Source: Mesonia sediminis (GTDB lineage: Bacteria > Bacteroidota > Bacteroidia > Flavobacteriales > Flavobacteriaceae). From it: a DNA stretch of 64,000 nt. Below, piece by piece: positions 33,445 to 42,113 of the stretch; position 1 is the first letter of the stretch; each line of letters opens with the position of its first letter. The stretch lies in contig NZ_JBHULZ010000041.1 of NCBI RefSeq assembly GCF_042684705.1, positions 496,001 through 560,000 of the forward strand, in the 5' to 3' direction. The notes beneath the pieces are model-generated. The model was not told the origin of the DNA. It saw only the letters and a program-made list of their open reading frames with translations, and ran no database searches. The position numbers were made by a program, and so were the translations under genes.

Positions 33445-34556
33445 ACTTTTATTGAATTATAAATTAATTTGGCGGTTCTTTCGCTGGCACCGGGGCCTCC
33501 CAATTTTTTGCGTAACTGCTGATAATCTTCTAAGACTTGTTTACGTTTTGTAGATTGGAGAATTAAATTCAATTCCTCTCGTAGCTTTCGCGGATTAAAA
33601 TCATTCTGAATCAATTCTCTTACAACAGGCTTATCCATGATAAGGTTCACCAAAGAAATATAGTTAAGCTTAATAATGCGTTTAGCGATTTGGTAAGAAA
33701 TATAACTCCCTTTATAGCATACCACTTCTGGAATATTAAATAAAGCGGTTTCGAGCGTTGCTGTTCCCGATGTTACCAGTGCAGCGGTAGACACCTCGAG
33801 CAAATCGTAGGTTTTATTGTTGATAACAGATACCCTGTTTTTAGCTAAAAACTGCTCATAATAAGCTAGGTCTTGACTAGGGGCACCGGCTATTACAAAT
33901 TGGTAATCGGGAAAATGCGGTACCATTTCGAGCATGGTTTTTAGCATTTTGCTAATTTCTTGCTGTCGAGAACCAGGCAGCAAAGCGATGATGGGTAAAT
34001 CGTTAAAATTATGTTCAGCGATAAAAGCTTGATGAGAAATCGAGGGTCGTTGTTCTATAGCATCAAGCAAAGGATGACCCACGAAATGCACCGGAAACTT
34101 ATGCTTTTGCTCGTAAAACTCTTTTTCAAAGGGCAAAATAACATACATAGCATCGATGTCTCGCTTAATGGCTTTTATCCGGTTTTCTTTCCAAGCCCAT
34201 ATTTGTGGAGAAATATAATAATGCGTTTTAAAACCTTGTTTTTTGGCCCATTTGGCGATTCTAAAATTAAAGCCTGGATAGTCAACAAAGATTATAACGT
34301 CTGGTTGAAAAGTACTAATATCGGCTTTGCAAATTTTTATATTTTTAAAAATGGTTTTTAAATTGGCTACCACTTCAATAAAGCCCATAAAGGCTAAATC
34401 TCTGTAATGTTTTACCAACTTTCCGCCTACAGCTTGCATCAAATCGCCTCCCCAAAATCGAAATTCTGCTTTTGCATCCTGCTTTAATAAAGCCTTCATA
34501 AGATTGGCGGCGTGCAAATCTCCCGAGGCTTCTCCTGCAATCAAATAATATTTCAT
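33441..34556 (-). CDS. lpxB: Lipid-A-disaccharide synthase
   Basis: The 371-residue GT19 glycosyltransferase joins UDP-2,3-diacylglucosamine and lipid X to form the lipid A disaccharide at the inner membrane. Motifs: the N-terminal YYLIAGEASGDLHAANLM, FWGGDLMQAVGG, FVDYPGFNFRIA, LLPGSRQQEISK and TSGTATLETALFNIPEVVCYK. Length and order are standard. It lies between a small membrane-protein gene (12-bp gap) and the NlpC/P60 gene (4-bp overlap). Together with lptC earlier in the window it shows that the organism makes and exports LPS. Confidence 0.96.
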   Translation of the reverse strand: MKYYLIAGEASGDLHAANLMKALLKQDAKAEFRFWGGDLMQAVGGKLVKHYRDLAFMGFIEVVANLKTIFKNIKICKADISTFQPDVIIFVDYPGFNFRIAKWAKKQGFKTHYYISPQIWAWKENRIKAIKRDIDAMYVILPFEKEFYEQKHKFPVHFVGHPLLDAIEQRPSISHQAFIAEHNFNDLPIIALLPGSRQQEISKMLKTMLEMVPHFPDYQFVIAGAPSQDLAYYEQFLAKNRVSVINNKTYDLLEVSTAALVTSGTATLETALFNIPEVVCYKGSYISYQIAKRIIKLNYISLVNLIMDKPVVRELIQNDFNPRKLREELNLILQSTKRKQVLEDYQQLRKKLGGPGASERTAKLIYNSIKV

Positions 34557-34568
34557 AAACGTTTGAGG

Positions 34569-34850
34569 TTATAAAAATTCAAAATATATGATACTCAAGC
34601 CTGCAAGTAAGGTGGCTAAAATTACGCCGCGAGCACGGTATATTCTATTTTTTTTAATGTATACAAAAAATGGTAAAAAATTAGCAATTGCACCCAAGGC
34701 GATAACATTTCCTAGTACGCCATTTTCATAAGCCATAGTCAAAGAAGTTTCAATTTTGTACTCCGAAAAAAAATACAAGTACATAAATATCCCAGCTATA
34801 TTGGCAAAAATTCCAACAACAAAACCGATAAATATCTCCTTTTTAATCAT
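34569..34850 (-). CDS. Small conserved membrane protein (93 residues)
   Basis: Three hydrophobic segments are visible (about 8-30, 45-62 and 73-92), joined by short basic loops (KKNRIYRARG). No named family is recognised. It is inserted between surE (8-bp overlap) and lpxB (12-bp gap), an arrangement that recurs in flavobacteria, and is cotranscribed with them. A role in envelope function is plausible from context only. Confidence 0.75.
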   Translation of the reverse strand: MIKKEIFIGFVVGIFANIAGIFMYLYFFSEYKIETSLTMAYENGVLGNVIALGAIANFLPFFVYIKKNRIYRARGVILATLLAGLSIIYFEFL

Positions 34851-35625
34851 TTAAATTCCAGTTGTTTATGGTGTTAATGGCTTTGTGAGCAGTAAGGTCA
34901 AACTGTATAGGTACAAGCGAAATATAATTATTAGCCAGAGCCCACTCATCTGTATCTTCGCCTTCATCTTCGTTTATAAAAGTGCCGGTAAGCCAGTAAT
35001 AATCTCTACCTTGCGGATTGGTGCGCTTGTCAAATTCTTCACGCCAATGCGCTTTTGCTTGTCTACAAACCTTAATTCCTTTAATCTCCTCTCGTTTGAG
35101 CTTAGGTATATTTACATTTAGAACCACACCAGGGGGTAGTTTATGTTCTAAAACATTACGAGCAATGCGTTCCACAAAATCCTCACAAGGAGAAAAATCG
35201 GCTGTCAGGCTGTAATCTAATAATGAAAAACCAATAGCAGGTATGCCTTCTAAACCGGCCTCTACCGCTGCACTCATAGTGCCAGAATAAATCACATTTA
35301 TAGAAGCGTTTGAGCCGTGATTAATACCACTCACGCATAAATCGGGTTTACGCTTTAAAATTTCCTGCTTGGCTATTTTTACGCAGTCAGCAGGGGTTCC
35401 CGAACAGCTATACTCTAAATGATTGGCCGTTTCTTCAACGTTTAACGGGTCGCAATAGAGATTGTCGTTTAGTGTAATGGCATGTCCCATTCCACTTTGC
35501 GGACTATCTGGAGCTACCACTACCACATCTCCAAGTTTATTCATTATTTTTATAAGTGTGCGTATTCCTGGTGCAGTAATCCCGTCGTCATTGGTAACGA
35601 GAATCAAAGGCTTTTTGTCTTCCAT
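34843..35625 (-). CDS. surE: 5'/3'-nucleotidase SurE
   Basis: The 260-residue enzyme dephosphorylates nucleoside monophosphates and works with survival and isoaspartate-repair systems. Metal ligands are visible in LVTNDDGITAPG (Asp13-Asp14), DSPQSGMGHA (Ser) and SGINHGSN (Asn). Also present are YSCSGTPADCVK and VIYSGTMSAAVEA. It is the first gene of the minus-strand run surE, small membrane protein, lpxB, NlpC/P60, comEC. Its start is followed upstream by a 250-bp gap that holds the divergent promoters. Confidence 0.95.
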   Translation of the reverse strand: MEDKKPLILVTNDDGITAPGIRTLIKIMNKLGDVVVVAPDSPQSGMGHAITLNDNLYCDPLNVEETANHLEYSCSGTPADCVKIAKQEILKRKPDLCVSGINHGSNASINVIYSGTMSAAVEAGLEGIPAIGFSLLDYSLTADFSPCEDFVERIARNVLEHKLPPGVVLNVNIPKLKREEIKGIKVCRQAKAHWREEFDKRTNPQGRDYYWLTGTFINEDEGEDTDEWALANNYISLVPIQFDLTAHKAINTINNWNLND

Positions 35626-35878
35626 TCTTTTTTTAAGCTAAAATAAGCAAATTGATAGAAACTACGATTAAAGTAGCTATTAAGTGATAAATTCAATTAT
35701 TTTTACGGACACGCTTTGTTTCGGTTAAACCGGATTAAAGCAAATACTTATTCAGCTTAGGCTGCTAAGCTAATGCTGTTTTAGCAAAAATTTATTAGCT
35801 GATTATTCAATAAAACTATTTATTATTTTTAATTTAGACCTTGGCATAATTTTTATGCTTGTTGTAAGAAGAAATTCT
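35626..35878. other. Divergent intergenic region between surE and the processing protease gene
   Basis: There is no gene here. Two small hairpins are visible: CGGTT/AACCG at 35722-35732 and AGCTTAG/CTAAGCT at 35754-35771 around a GCTG loop. Neither has a T run, so they are not intrinsic terminators. No exact TTTG-N19-TAnnTTTG promoter could be picked out for either gene. Confidence 0.4.
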
Positions 35879-38041
35879 ATGAAAATAAAAACGTTTATGA
35901 AAAGAAATTCAATTATATGGTTACTTGGGTTGCTGTTTGCGGTTGCCTCTTGCAGCTTTACCACCAAAAAGTTTGATGCCGATGAAAACTCAGATAAAGA
36001 CCAAGTTCTTATTGAGTTAATTACTTATGTTTTAGAAAAAGGTCATTATGACCCTAAAAATATAGACGACGAATTTTCACAATCTGTTTATGATGATTTT
36101 TTAAATAAAATCGATCCGCGAAAGCGCTATTTTACCACGGCAGATATAGGTGATTTTTCGGTGTATGAAGAGCAAATAGATGATCAGATAAGATCGAGAA
36201 ATATAGATTTCTTTAATTTGGTTTATGAACGTTTTCTAAAGCGTATTGAAGATTCTAAATCGTATTACACCGAAATATTAAACGAGCCTTTTGATTTTAC
36301 GGAAAAAGAAAGTATTAATCTAGATTATGAGAATTTACCTTTTGCCAGCTCTAAACGAGAGATAAAAGAACGCTGGCGTAAACAATTAAAATATTCAACC
36401 TTAGGTTACTTTTATGATCTAAAAGAAGAGCAAAAGCTAAAGAAAGAAAAAGAAACTGAAGATTTTGTTGAAAAAACAGACAAGGAGTTGGAGCAAGAAG
36501 CACGAGAGAAGGTGAAAAATTCTTTAGATGAGTTTTTTGATTTGACAGATGATTTAGAACGCAAAGACTGGTTTAGCGTTTATGTAAATGCCATTGTCGA
36601 AGGTTTTGATCCGCATTCATTTTATTTTGCTCCGCAAGACAAAGAACGCTTTGATATACAAATGTCTGGTAGTCTAGAGGGTATTGGTGCTCGCTTGCAA
36701 AAAAAGATGGACGAGATTAAAATTATGGATGTGATCTCTGGCGGTCCCGCCTGGAGAGGAGAAGAACTTGAGGTTGGCGATGTAATTCAAAAAGTAAGAC
36801 AGGAAGACGAAGAAAAGGCCGTTGATATCTCAGGAATGCGATTAGATGATGCTGTAGGTTTAATAAAAGGTCCAAAAGGCACCACCGTACATCTTACGGT
36901 TAAAAAGGTGTCGGGAGCTATTGAAGAAATTTCAATTGTTCGTGATGTGGTGGAAATTGAAGAGACTTATGCCAAAAGCGCTATGGTAGAAAAAGACGAT
37001 CAGAAATTTGGTCTTATTTATTTGCCAAAGTTTTACTTTAATATAAATGATGCCAATGAACGTAATGCGGCTAGCGATGTGCGCAAAGAAATAATTGAAC
37101 TCAAGAAAGAAAATATGGACGGTTTGGTGATTGACTTGAGAAATAACGGGGGAGGTTCTTTATCTACCGTTGTTGATATTGCCGGACTTTTTATAGAGAA
37201 AGGACCAGTAGTTCAAGTTCAAGACGGTGATAAACGCAAAGAGATTTTAAAAGATAAAGATGGCGAAGTACTATGGGACGGTCCGTTGGTAATTTTGGTA
37301 AATGAGCTATCTGCTTCAGCTTCAGAAATTTTAGCCGCAGCGATGCAAGATTATAAGCGCGCCGTAATTATTGGTGGCAAACAAACCTATGGTAAAGGTA
37401 CCGTGCAAGGTGTAATCGACCTAAATAGATGGATGCGAAATAGCGATTTGGGAGATATGGGAGCTTTGAAAGTTACACGCCAGAAGTTTTATAGAATAAA
37501 CGGAGGTTCTACACAATTAGAAGGTGTAAAAAGCGATGTGGTAGTGCCCGATAAATACAGTTACATAGATCTAGGGGAGAAAGACCTTAACAATCCGCTG
37601 CCTTGGGACCAAATACAACCAGCGAATTATAGCTTGTGGGATGGGTACGATGATATTGATGCTGTGATTGCAAAAAGTAAAAGCAGAATTGCTCAAAATA
37701 AACAGTTTAATTTAATCGATAAAAATGCGAAGTGGATTAAAGCGCAAAGAGATCTAAATCAATACAGTATAAATTACGAAGAGTATAAAGCAGATTTAGA
37801 ACAAAGTGAGGCTGTATTTGAGGAGTTCGAAAGTATAAACGATTATAAAACCAATTTGAGTTTTTCAGCTTTACCCGTAGAAGAAATGCTTTTTGAAACC
37901 GATACTACCCTGCAAGAGAAAAGAAAACGCTGGCATAAAAATTTGAGTAAAGATGTGTATGTAGAAGAAGCTATTTTTGTTTTAGAAGACTTGCGTGCAG
38001 GCAGCCAAAACAAGAAAACAGCTGCAAACTTTAGAGACTAA
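35879..38041 (+). CDS. prc: C-terminal processing peptidase (S41, Prc/CtpA family)
   Basis: Possible ATGs lie at 35855, 35879 and 35897. The middle one is chosen because a purine-rich AAGAAGAAA precedes it. All give a lipoprotein signal with VASC. The protein (720 residues from here) has an N-terminal helical region, a PDZ domain (about 240-320, GSLEGIGARLQ to VKKVSGA) and the S41 core. SASASEIL carries the nucleophilic Ser, and KQTYGKGTVQ carries the catalytic Lys. A DUF3340-like helical C-terminus follows. It trims or degrades periplasmic proteins from their C-termini. Its stop overlaps the next start (TAATG). Confidence 0.93.
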   Translation: MKIKTFMKRNSIIWLLGLLFAVASCSFTTKKFDADENSDKDQVLIELITYVLEKGHYDPKNIDDEFSQSVYDDFLNKIDPRKRYFTTADIGDFSVYEEQIDDQIRSRNIDFFNLVYERFLKRIEDSKSYYTEILNEPFDFTEKESINLDYENLPFASSKREIKERWRKQLKYSTLGYFYDLKEEQKLKKEKETEDFVEKTDKELEQEAREKVKNSLDEFFDLTDDLERKDWFSVYVNAIVEGFDPHSFYFAPQDKERFDIQMSGSLEGIGARLQKKMDEIKIMDVISGGPAWRGEELEVGDVIQKVRQEDEEKAVDISGMRLDDAVGLIKGPKGTTVHLTVKKVSGAIEEISIVRDVVEIEETYAKSAMVEKDDQKFGLIYLPKFYFNINDANERNAASDVRKEIIELKKENMDGLVIDLRNNGGGSLSTVVDIAGLFIEKGPVVQVQDGDKRKEILKDKDGEVLWDGPLVILVNELSASASEILAAAMQDYKRAVIIGGKQTYGKGTVQGVIDLNRWMRNSDLGDMGALKVTRQKFYRINGGSTQLEGVKSDVVVPDKYSYIDLGEKDLNNPLPWDQIQPANYSLWDGYDDIDAVIAKSKSRIAQNKQFNLIDKNAKWIKAQRDLNQYSINYEEYKADLEQSEAVFEEFESINDYKTNLSFSALPVEEMLFETDTTLQEKRKRWHKNLSKDVYVEEAIFVLEDLRAGSQNKKTAANFRD

Positions 38042-39156
38042 TGCACCACGAGTCTGGATCACCAACCAAAATGGCACTCCAAAAATTTAAATCAAATTTT
38101 TGGGGTGTTTTTTGTTTAATTTATATCACCATCATAGGGTTTATGGCCCTTTTTGCCTATGTTATTGCGCCAGACAGCTCAGTCAATGCAAATACGATGA
38201 ATCTGAGCATTCATTCTCAGCCACCTGGCTTTCAGGTTGAAATGTTAATCCTTCCGCAGAGAAGTGGTAATCATCACAAAAACAACTGGGAATGGTTATT
38301 GGGTAAAGAGGATACGCCACAACAAATACCATTTAGTCGGTTAAAAATTGAAGAAAATGAAGTTTTGGTGTATCGATATAAAAAAGATGCGCAAACTTCA
38401 TTAGGCTTGCCCCAGCGTTTTGAGCTTTCTCGCTTTAACGGATTAACAAATTTGGAGGCTATACAAGAAGTATTTGTTAAAAAACATACATTTTTATTGG
38501 GTACAGATAAATATGGTAGAGACCTATTTAGTCGCTTATTGGTTGGGAGTAGAATCTCACTATCTATCGGTTTTGTTGCCGTATTTATTTCATTAATAAT
38601 AGGACTTAGTCTGGGTGCGCTTGCGGGATATTTTGGAGGTTTTATAGATGCCACTATTATGTGGTTGATTAACGTGATGTGGTCTATACCCACTCTACTA
38701 TTGGTAATAGCCATAACCTTAGCTTTGGGCAAAGGTTTCTGGCAAGTTTTTATTGCTGTAGGTTTAACGATGTGGGTTGAGGTGGCGCGAGTAGTTCGTG
38801 GACAGGTGATGGGAGTAAAAAAATTACAGTATATAACGGCTGCTAAGGCATTGGGGTACTCGCACAGCAGAGTAATTTTAAAGCATATCTTACCTCAAGT
38901 AGTAGCACCTTTAATTGTAATTTCTGCAGCCAATTTTGCGGCAGCTATTTTAATTGAAAGCGGATTGAGTTTCTTGGGTATAGGTGCTCAACCGCCAACA
39001 CCAAGTTGGGGCGGTATGATCAAAGATCATTATAGTTATATTTTGCTGGGCAAACCCTACTTGGCATTGGTTCCTGGATTAGCCATCATGAGTTTGGTCA
39101 TGGCCTTTATGCTAATAGGAAATGCTTTACGCGATGCTTTAGATGTTAAAACATAA
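38041..39156 (+). CDS. ABC transporter permease, DppC/OppC type
   Basis: The 371-residue protein has an N-terminal helix (about 20-45), a periplasmic stretch and the binding-protein-dependent permease domain (about 165-370). The EAA loop is VKKLQYITAAKALGYSHSRV, and LLGTDKYGRDLFSRLLVGSR marks the DppC family. It would be one half of a peptide or metal-peptide importer. No partner permease, ATPase or binding protein is in the window, so the gene stands apart from its system. It overlaps the protease stop by 1 bp; a second start is possible at 38071. Confidence 0.88.
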   Translation: MHHESGSPTKMALQKFKSNFWGVFCLIYITIIGFMALFAYVIAPDSSVNANTMNLSIHSQPPGFQVEMLILPQRSGNHHKNNWEWLLGKEDTPQQIPFSRLKIEENEVLVYRYKKDAQTSLGLPQRFELSRFNGLTNLEAIQEVFVKKHTFLLGTDKYGRDLFSRLLVGSRISLSIGFVAVFISLIIGLSLGALAGYFGGFIDATIMWLINVMWSIPTLLLVIAITLALGKGFWQVFIAVGLTMWVEVARVVRGQVMGVKKLQYITAAKALGYSHSRVILKHILPQVVAPLIVISAANFAAAILIESGLSFLGIGAQPPTPSWGGMIKDHYSYILLGKPYLALVPGLAIMSLVMAFMLIGNALRDALDVKT

Positions 39157-39173
39157 ATTTAAAATAAATAATT

Positions 39174-39563
39174 ATGGCTAGTATTTTTTCAAAAATAGTG
39201 GCGGGCGAAATCCCGAGTTATAAAATTGCAGAAGATGATAAATTTTATGCCTTTTTAGATGTAAATCCTAATGCAAAAGGACATACTTTATGTATTCCCA
39301 AAAAAGAAGTAGATAAAATATTCGATTTGGATGAAGAAACTTATATGGAATTGATGCGGTTTTCTAGAAAAGTGGCTAAAGCTATAGAGAAATCTATTCC
39401 GTGTAAACGTGTAGGAATGGCTGTTATTGGGTTAGAAGTGCCTCACGTACACGTGCATTTAATTCCGCTACAGCGTATGGAGGACGCTAGCTTTAAAACA
39501 AAAGTGAAAATGAATGAAGAAGAGATGAAAGCCACCTGTGAAGCCATACGGTCTAACTTTTAA
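39174..39563 (+). CDS. HIT-family nucleotide hydrolase/transferase
   Basis: The 129-residue protein begins ASIFSKIVAGEIPSYKIAE, typical of HINT/HinT-type HIT proteins. It ends with the histidine triad VPHVHVHLIPL, whose second His forms the covalent nucleotide intermediate. Such enzymes hydrolyse purine nucleoside phosphoramidates. It lies 17 bp behind the permease gene. Its last 11 bp overlap the end of the convergent sensor kinase gene, with no terminator between them. Confidence 0.93.
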   Translation: MASIFSKIVAGEIPSYKIAEDDKFYAFLDVNPNAKGHTLCIPKKEVDKIFDLDEETYMELMRFSRKVAKAIEKSIPCKRVGMAVIGLEVPHVHVHLIPLQRMEDASFKTKVKMNEEEMKATCEAIRSNF

Positions 39564-40710
39564 TTTTTTTTAATTTTATTTCAAAACAAGTACCTTGATT
39601 CAATTCGCTTTTGAGTACCCTAACTTTACCCTTATGGTAGGATTCTATAATGCGTTTTACCAAAGATAAACCTAGACCCCAGCCTCTTTTTTTGGTTGTA
39701 AAACCAGGCTTGAAAATCTTTTTAAAATCAGATTTAGGAATTCCTTTTCCCGTATCTGAAATGTTTAGCAGTACCCATTGAGCTTCTTCTCGCATTTCAA
39801 TTTTGAGTGTGCCTTTGCCTTTCATGGCATCTATGGCATTTTTGACTAAATTTTCAATCGTCCAGCTGAATAGCTGTTCATTTAGATTTACAAAAATAGC
39901 ATGCTTGGGTAGTTTTACATCAAATTGAACCAGCTTTGAGGTTCTGATTTGCAAATATTGACTTGTCTCAAGGGTAGCTTGAACCAGATTAGTAGGTGTT
40001 AAATTAGGAACAGAGCCTATCTTGCTAAAACGATCGGTTATGGTTTGTAGCCGGTTTATATCTTTTTGTATTTCTTGAACATAATCGGGGTTGATGTTTT
40101 CAGTTTTTAGGATTTCGATCCACCCCACTAGCGATGACAAGGGTGTACCGATTTGATGCGCGGTTTCTTTGGCCATTCCTGCCCATAACAAACTTTGTTC
40201 TTCGCTTTTTGAAGTGATATGAAAATAATAAATAATACTCACAAAAAGGATAATGATGAAAATCACAAAAGCAGGGAAGTAGGTAAGCCGTTTAAGTGTG
40301 TCTGAATAACCGTAGTAAACTATATTAATTATTTTATTATCATCTTTAATTTCTATGGGTTGGTATTGCTTTTTAAACTCTTCGATTAAAGCCAATTTCT
40401 TTTCGCGGGTATTAACTTTATCTTCTTCAATATTTCTTGAATTGTAGCTGTCATCACCAACTGAGTAAACCAACATGGGTGTGGTTGTGTTTGAACTAAA
40501 GATTTCAATTACATTATTACTGAGGCTAGTGCCAGAATTAGGTGTTGAGACTTCAGTAAAGGCATTTACCCAGATCTCCATCTTATTTTTCTCTTCTTCT
40601 TTGATGCGCTCAAAAAAAATAGAAACATTCCATAAAAATAAACCTACAATTATCAGAGAAGCAATGGTTACAAACCAACGGGCAAAACTACGTTCTTTAA
40701 GGTAAAGCAT
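39553..40710 (-). CDS. Sensor histidine kinase
   Basis: The 385-residue membrane kinase has two helices (about 11-32 and 145-163) enclosing a periplasmic sensor region of about 110 residues. A HisKA dimer domain follows with KETAHQIGTPLSS (His185). The HATPase domain has the N-box ENLVKNAIDAM, DTGKGIP and GWGLGLSLVKRI. It would phosphorylate a response regulator, but none is adjacent, so it is an orphan kinase. It is convergent with the HIT gene and divergent from the flavin reductase gene. Confidence 0.93.
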   Translation of the reverse strand: MLYLKERSFARWFVTIASLIIVGLFLWNVSIFFERIKEEEKNKMEIWVNAFTEVSTPNSGTSLSNNVIEIFSSNTTTPMLVYSVGDDSYNSRNIEEDKVNTREKKLALIEEFKKQYQPIEIKDDNKIINIVYYGYSDTLKRLTYFPAFVIFIIILFVSIIYYFHITSKSEEQSLLWAGMAKETAHQIGTPLSSLVGWIEILKTENINPDYVQEIQKDINRLQTITDRFSKIGSVPNLTPTNLVQATLETSQYLQIRTSKLVQFDVKLPKHAIFVNLNEQLFSWTIENLVKNAIDAMKGKGTLKIEMREEAQWVLLNISDTGKGIPKSDFKKIFKPGFTTKKRGWGLGLSLVKRIIESYHKGKVRVLKSELNQGTCFEIKLKKIKS

Positions 40711-40760
40711 AGGTTGTTTTAAAGTTGAAAGATAATCTTTTTTATAAAAACAAAGCTATT

Positions 40761-40791
40761 TTTTATTAGCTCGGTACTTTCGTTATCTTTG
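40761..40791 (+). promoter_or_regulatory. Promoter of the flavin reductase-DUF3127 unit
   Basis: TTTT at 40761-40764, a 19-bp spacer and TATCTTTG at 40784-40791 match the Bacteroidota pattern with a perfect -7 element. The start codon at 40809 follows 17 bp later, so the leader is very short. Confidence 0.55.
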
Positions 40792-40808
40792 CAAAAACAT
40801 CTTAATTC

Positions 40809-41687
40809 ATGTTGACAATAAACCCAAAAGAAGTTGAAATTGCTAGAAACTATGGTATTATGGCTGGTAGCGTAGGGCCTAGGCCTATTGCTTTTGCCAG
40901 TACAATAAATGAGGAGGGGCAAGCCAACCTAGCGCCATTTAGTTTTTTTAATGTTGTAAGCGCTAATCCGCCTATGCTTATGTTTTCACCTTTATTACGC
41001 ATTAGCGATGGCAGTGCTAAGGACACCCTAAATAATGTACGCACACAAGGTGAGGTGGTTATTAATATAGTAAATTATGAGATGGTGCAGCAAATGTCAT
41101 TGGCTAGTACAGATTATGCGACTGGTGTTAATGAATTCGTGAAAACGGGTCTAACGCCATTAGAGTCTGATGTAGTGAAGCCTTTTCGAGTAAAAGAAAG
41201 TCCGGTACAATTTGAATGCGTGGTGAAAGAGGTAGTAAGTTTGGGTGAAGAAGGAGGCGCAGGTAATGTGGTGTTGTGTGAAGTGGTGCGTATGCATGTT
41301 GCTGAAGAGGTTATGGATGAGCATTTAAATATTATCGATCAAATAAAAATTGATCAAGTAGCACGTATGGGGAGCAATTATTACTCACGTGCCAATCAAG
41401 GTATGTTTGAAATTCCTAAACCCAAAACAACTATGGGTATAGGCGTTGATGCTTTTCCAGAAGATATACGGTCTAGTAAGGTGTTAACCGGGAATGACCT
41501 AGGAAAATTAGGAACAATTGAGCGTTTACCCAATAAAGAGGAAATCAATTCTTTTTTAAATGAATTGAATTTAGTAGAATATATTAAAGAAGGCTCTGTA
41601 GAGAAAATTCATGCAGTGGCCCAAGAGTATTTAAAACAAGAGGAAATAGAGAAAGCCTGGAAGGTATTATTAGCAAAATTAAATTAG
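40809..41687 (+). CDS. Flavin reductase-like (FMN-binding split-barrel) protein
   Basis: The 292-residue protein has a split-barrel flavin-binding domain (about 15-190), with SVGPRPIAFASTINEEGQAN and LAPFSFFNVVSANPPMLMFS. A family-typical helical C-terminus of about 100 residues follows. It belongs to the flavoprotein group that uses NAD(P)H to reduce flavins or acts on small aromatic substrates; the substrate cannot be told. It is the first gene of a short unit with the DUF3127 gene 4 bp behind it. The promoter directly upstream has a very short leader. Confidence 0.88.
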   Translation: MLTINPKEVEIARNYGIMAGSVGPRPIAFASTINEEGQANLAPFSFFNVVSANPPMLMFSPLLRISDGSAKDTLNNVRTQGEVVINIVNYEMVQQMSLASTDYATGVNEFVKTGLTPLESDVVKPFRVKESPVQFECVVKEVVSLGEEGGAGNVVLCEVVRMHVAEEVMDEHLNIIDQIKIDQVARMGSNYYSRANQGMFEIPKPKTTMGIGVDAFPEDIRSSKVLTGNDLGKLGTIERLPNKEEINSFLNELNLVEYIKEGSVEKIHAVAQEYLKQEEIEKAWKVLLAKLN

Positions 41688-41691
41688 AAAT

Positions 41692-42060
41692 ATGGAAGTA
41701 CAAGGAACGATAAAGAAAATAGACGAGACCAAAACTTACGGGAACAACGGATTTAGAAAACGTGAAGTTGTTGTAACTACCCAAGAACAATATCCGCAAC
41801 ACTTGCTTATTGAATTTATTCAAGATAAATGCGACTTACTGAATAATTTTCAAGTAGGTCAGCCGGTAAAAATTGGGGTAAATTTACGCGGAAGAGAGTG
41901 GGTAAGCCCACAAGGTGAAACCAAATACTTTAACTCTATTCAGGGCTGGCGTATTGAAGATTTAGGCGGTAGTGCTCCACAAGGAGATGTACCTCCTGTA
42001 GATCAGTTTGAACCCGCAAACGATTTCAACGATGACGATAATGACGATTTACCGTTCTAA
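41692..42060 (+). CDS. DUF3127 protein with OB-like fold and SSB-like acidic tip
   Basis: The 122-residue protein matches DUF3127: MEVQGTIKKIDETKTYG, then VVVTTQEQYPQHLLIEF and VKIGVNLRGREWVSPQGE with NSIQGWRIE. The strand pattern is that of an OB fold. The C-terminus is a disordered acidic tail ending NDDDNDDLPF. This closely resembles the C-terminal tip of single-stranded DNA-binding protein (DDDIPF), which docks DNA-repair partners. A nucleic-acid-binding role is therefore likely but unproven. It is 4 bp behind the flavin reductase gene and ends at a terminator that abuts aat. Confidence 0.85.
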   Translation: MEVQGTIKKIDETKTYGNNGFRKREVVVTTQEQYPQHLLIEFIQDKCDLLNNFQVGQPVKIGVNLRGREWVSPQGETKYFNSIQGWRIEDLGGSAPQGDVPPVDQFEPANDFNDDDNDDLPF

Positions 42061-42080
42061 ATTGATAACTTAAAAACTTC

Positions 42081-42113
42081 AAGCTGTTTTAACATTTTAA
42101 AGCAGCTTTTTTT
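42081..42113 (+). terminator. Terminator of the DUF3127 unit, abutting the aat start codon
   Basis: AAGCTG pairs with CAGCTT, with TTTTAA/TTTAAA extending the stem around a CAT loop. A seven-T run (42107-42113) leads directly into the ATG of aat at 42114. Confidence 0.75.

Noticed and set aside
38274..38732. 152-codon antisense frame within the ABC permease gene
   Set aside because: No motif and fully opposite a conserved gene; a shadow.
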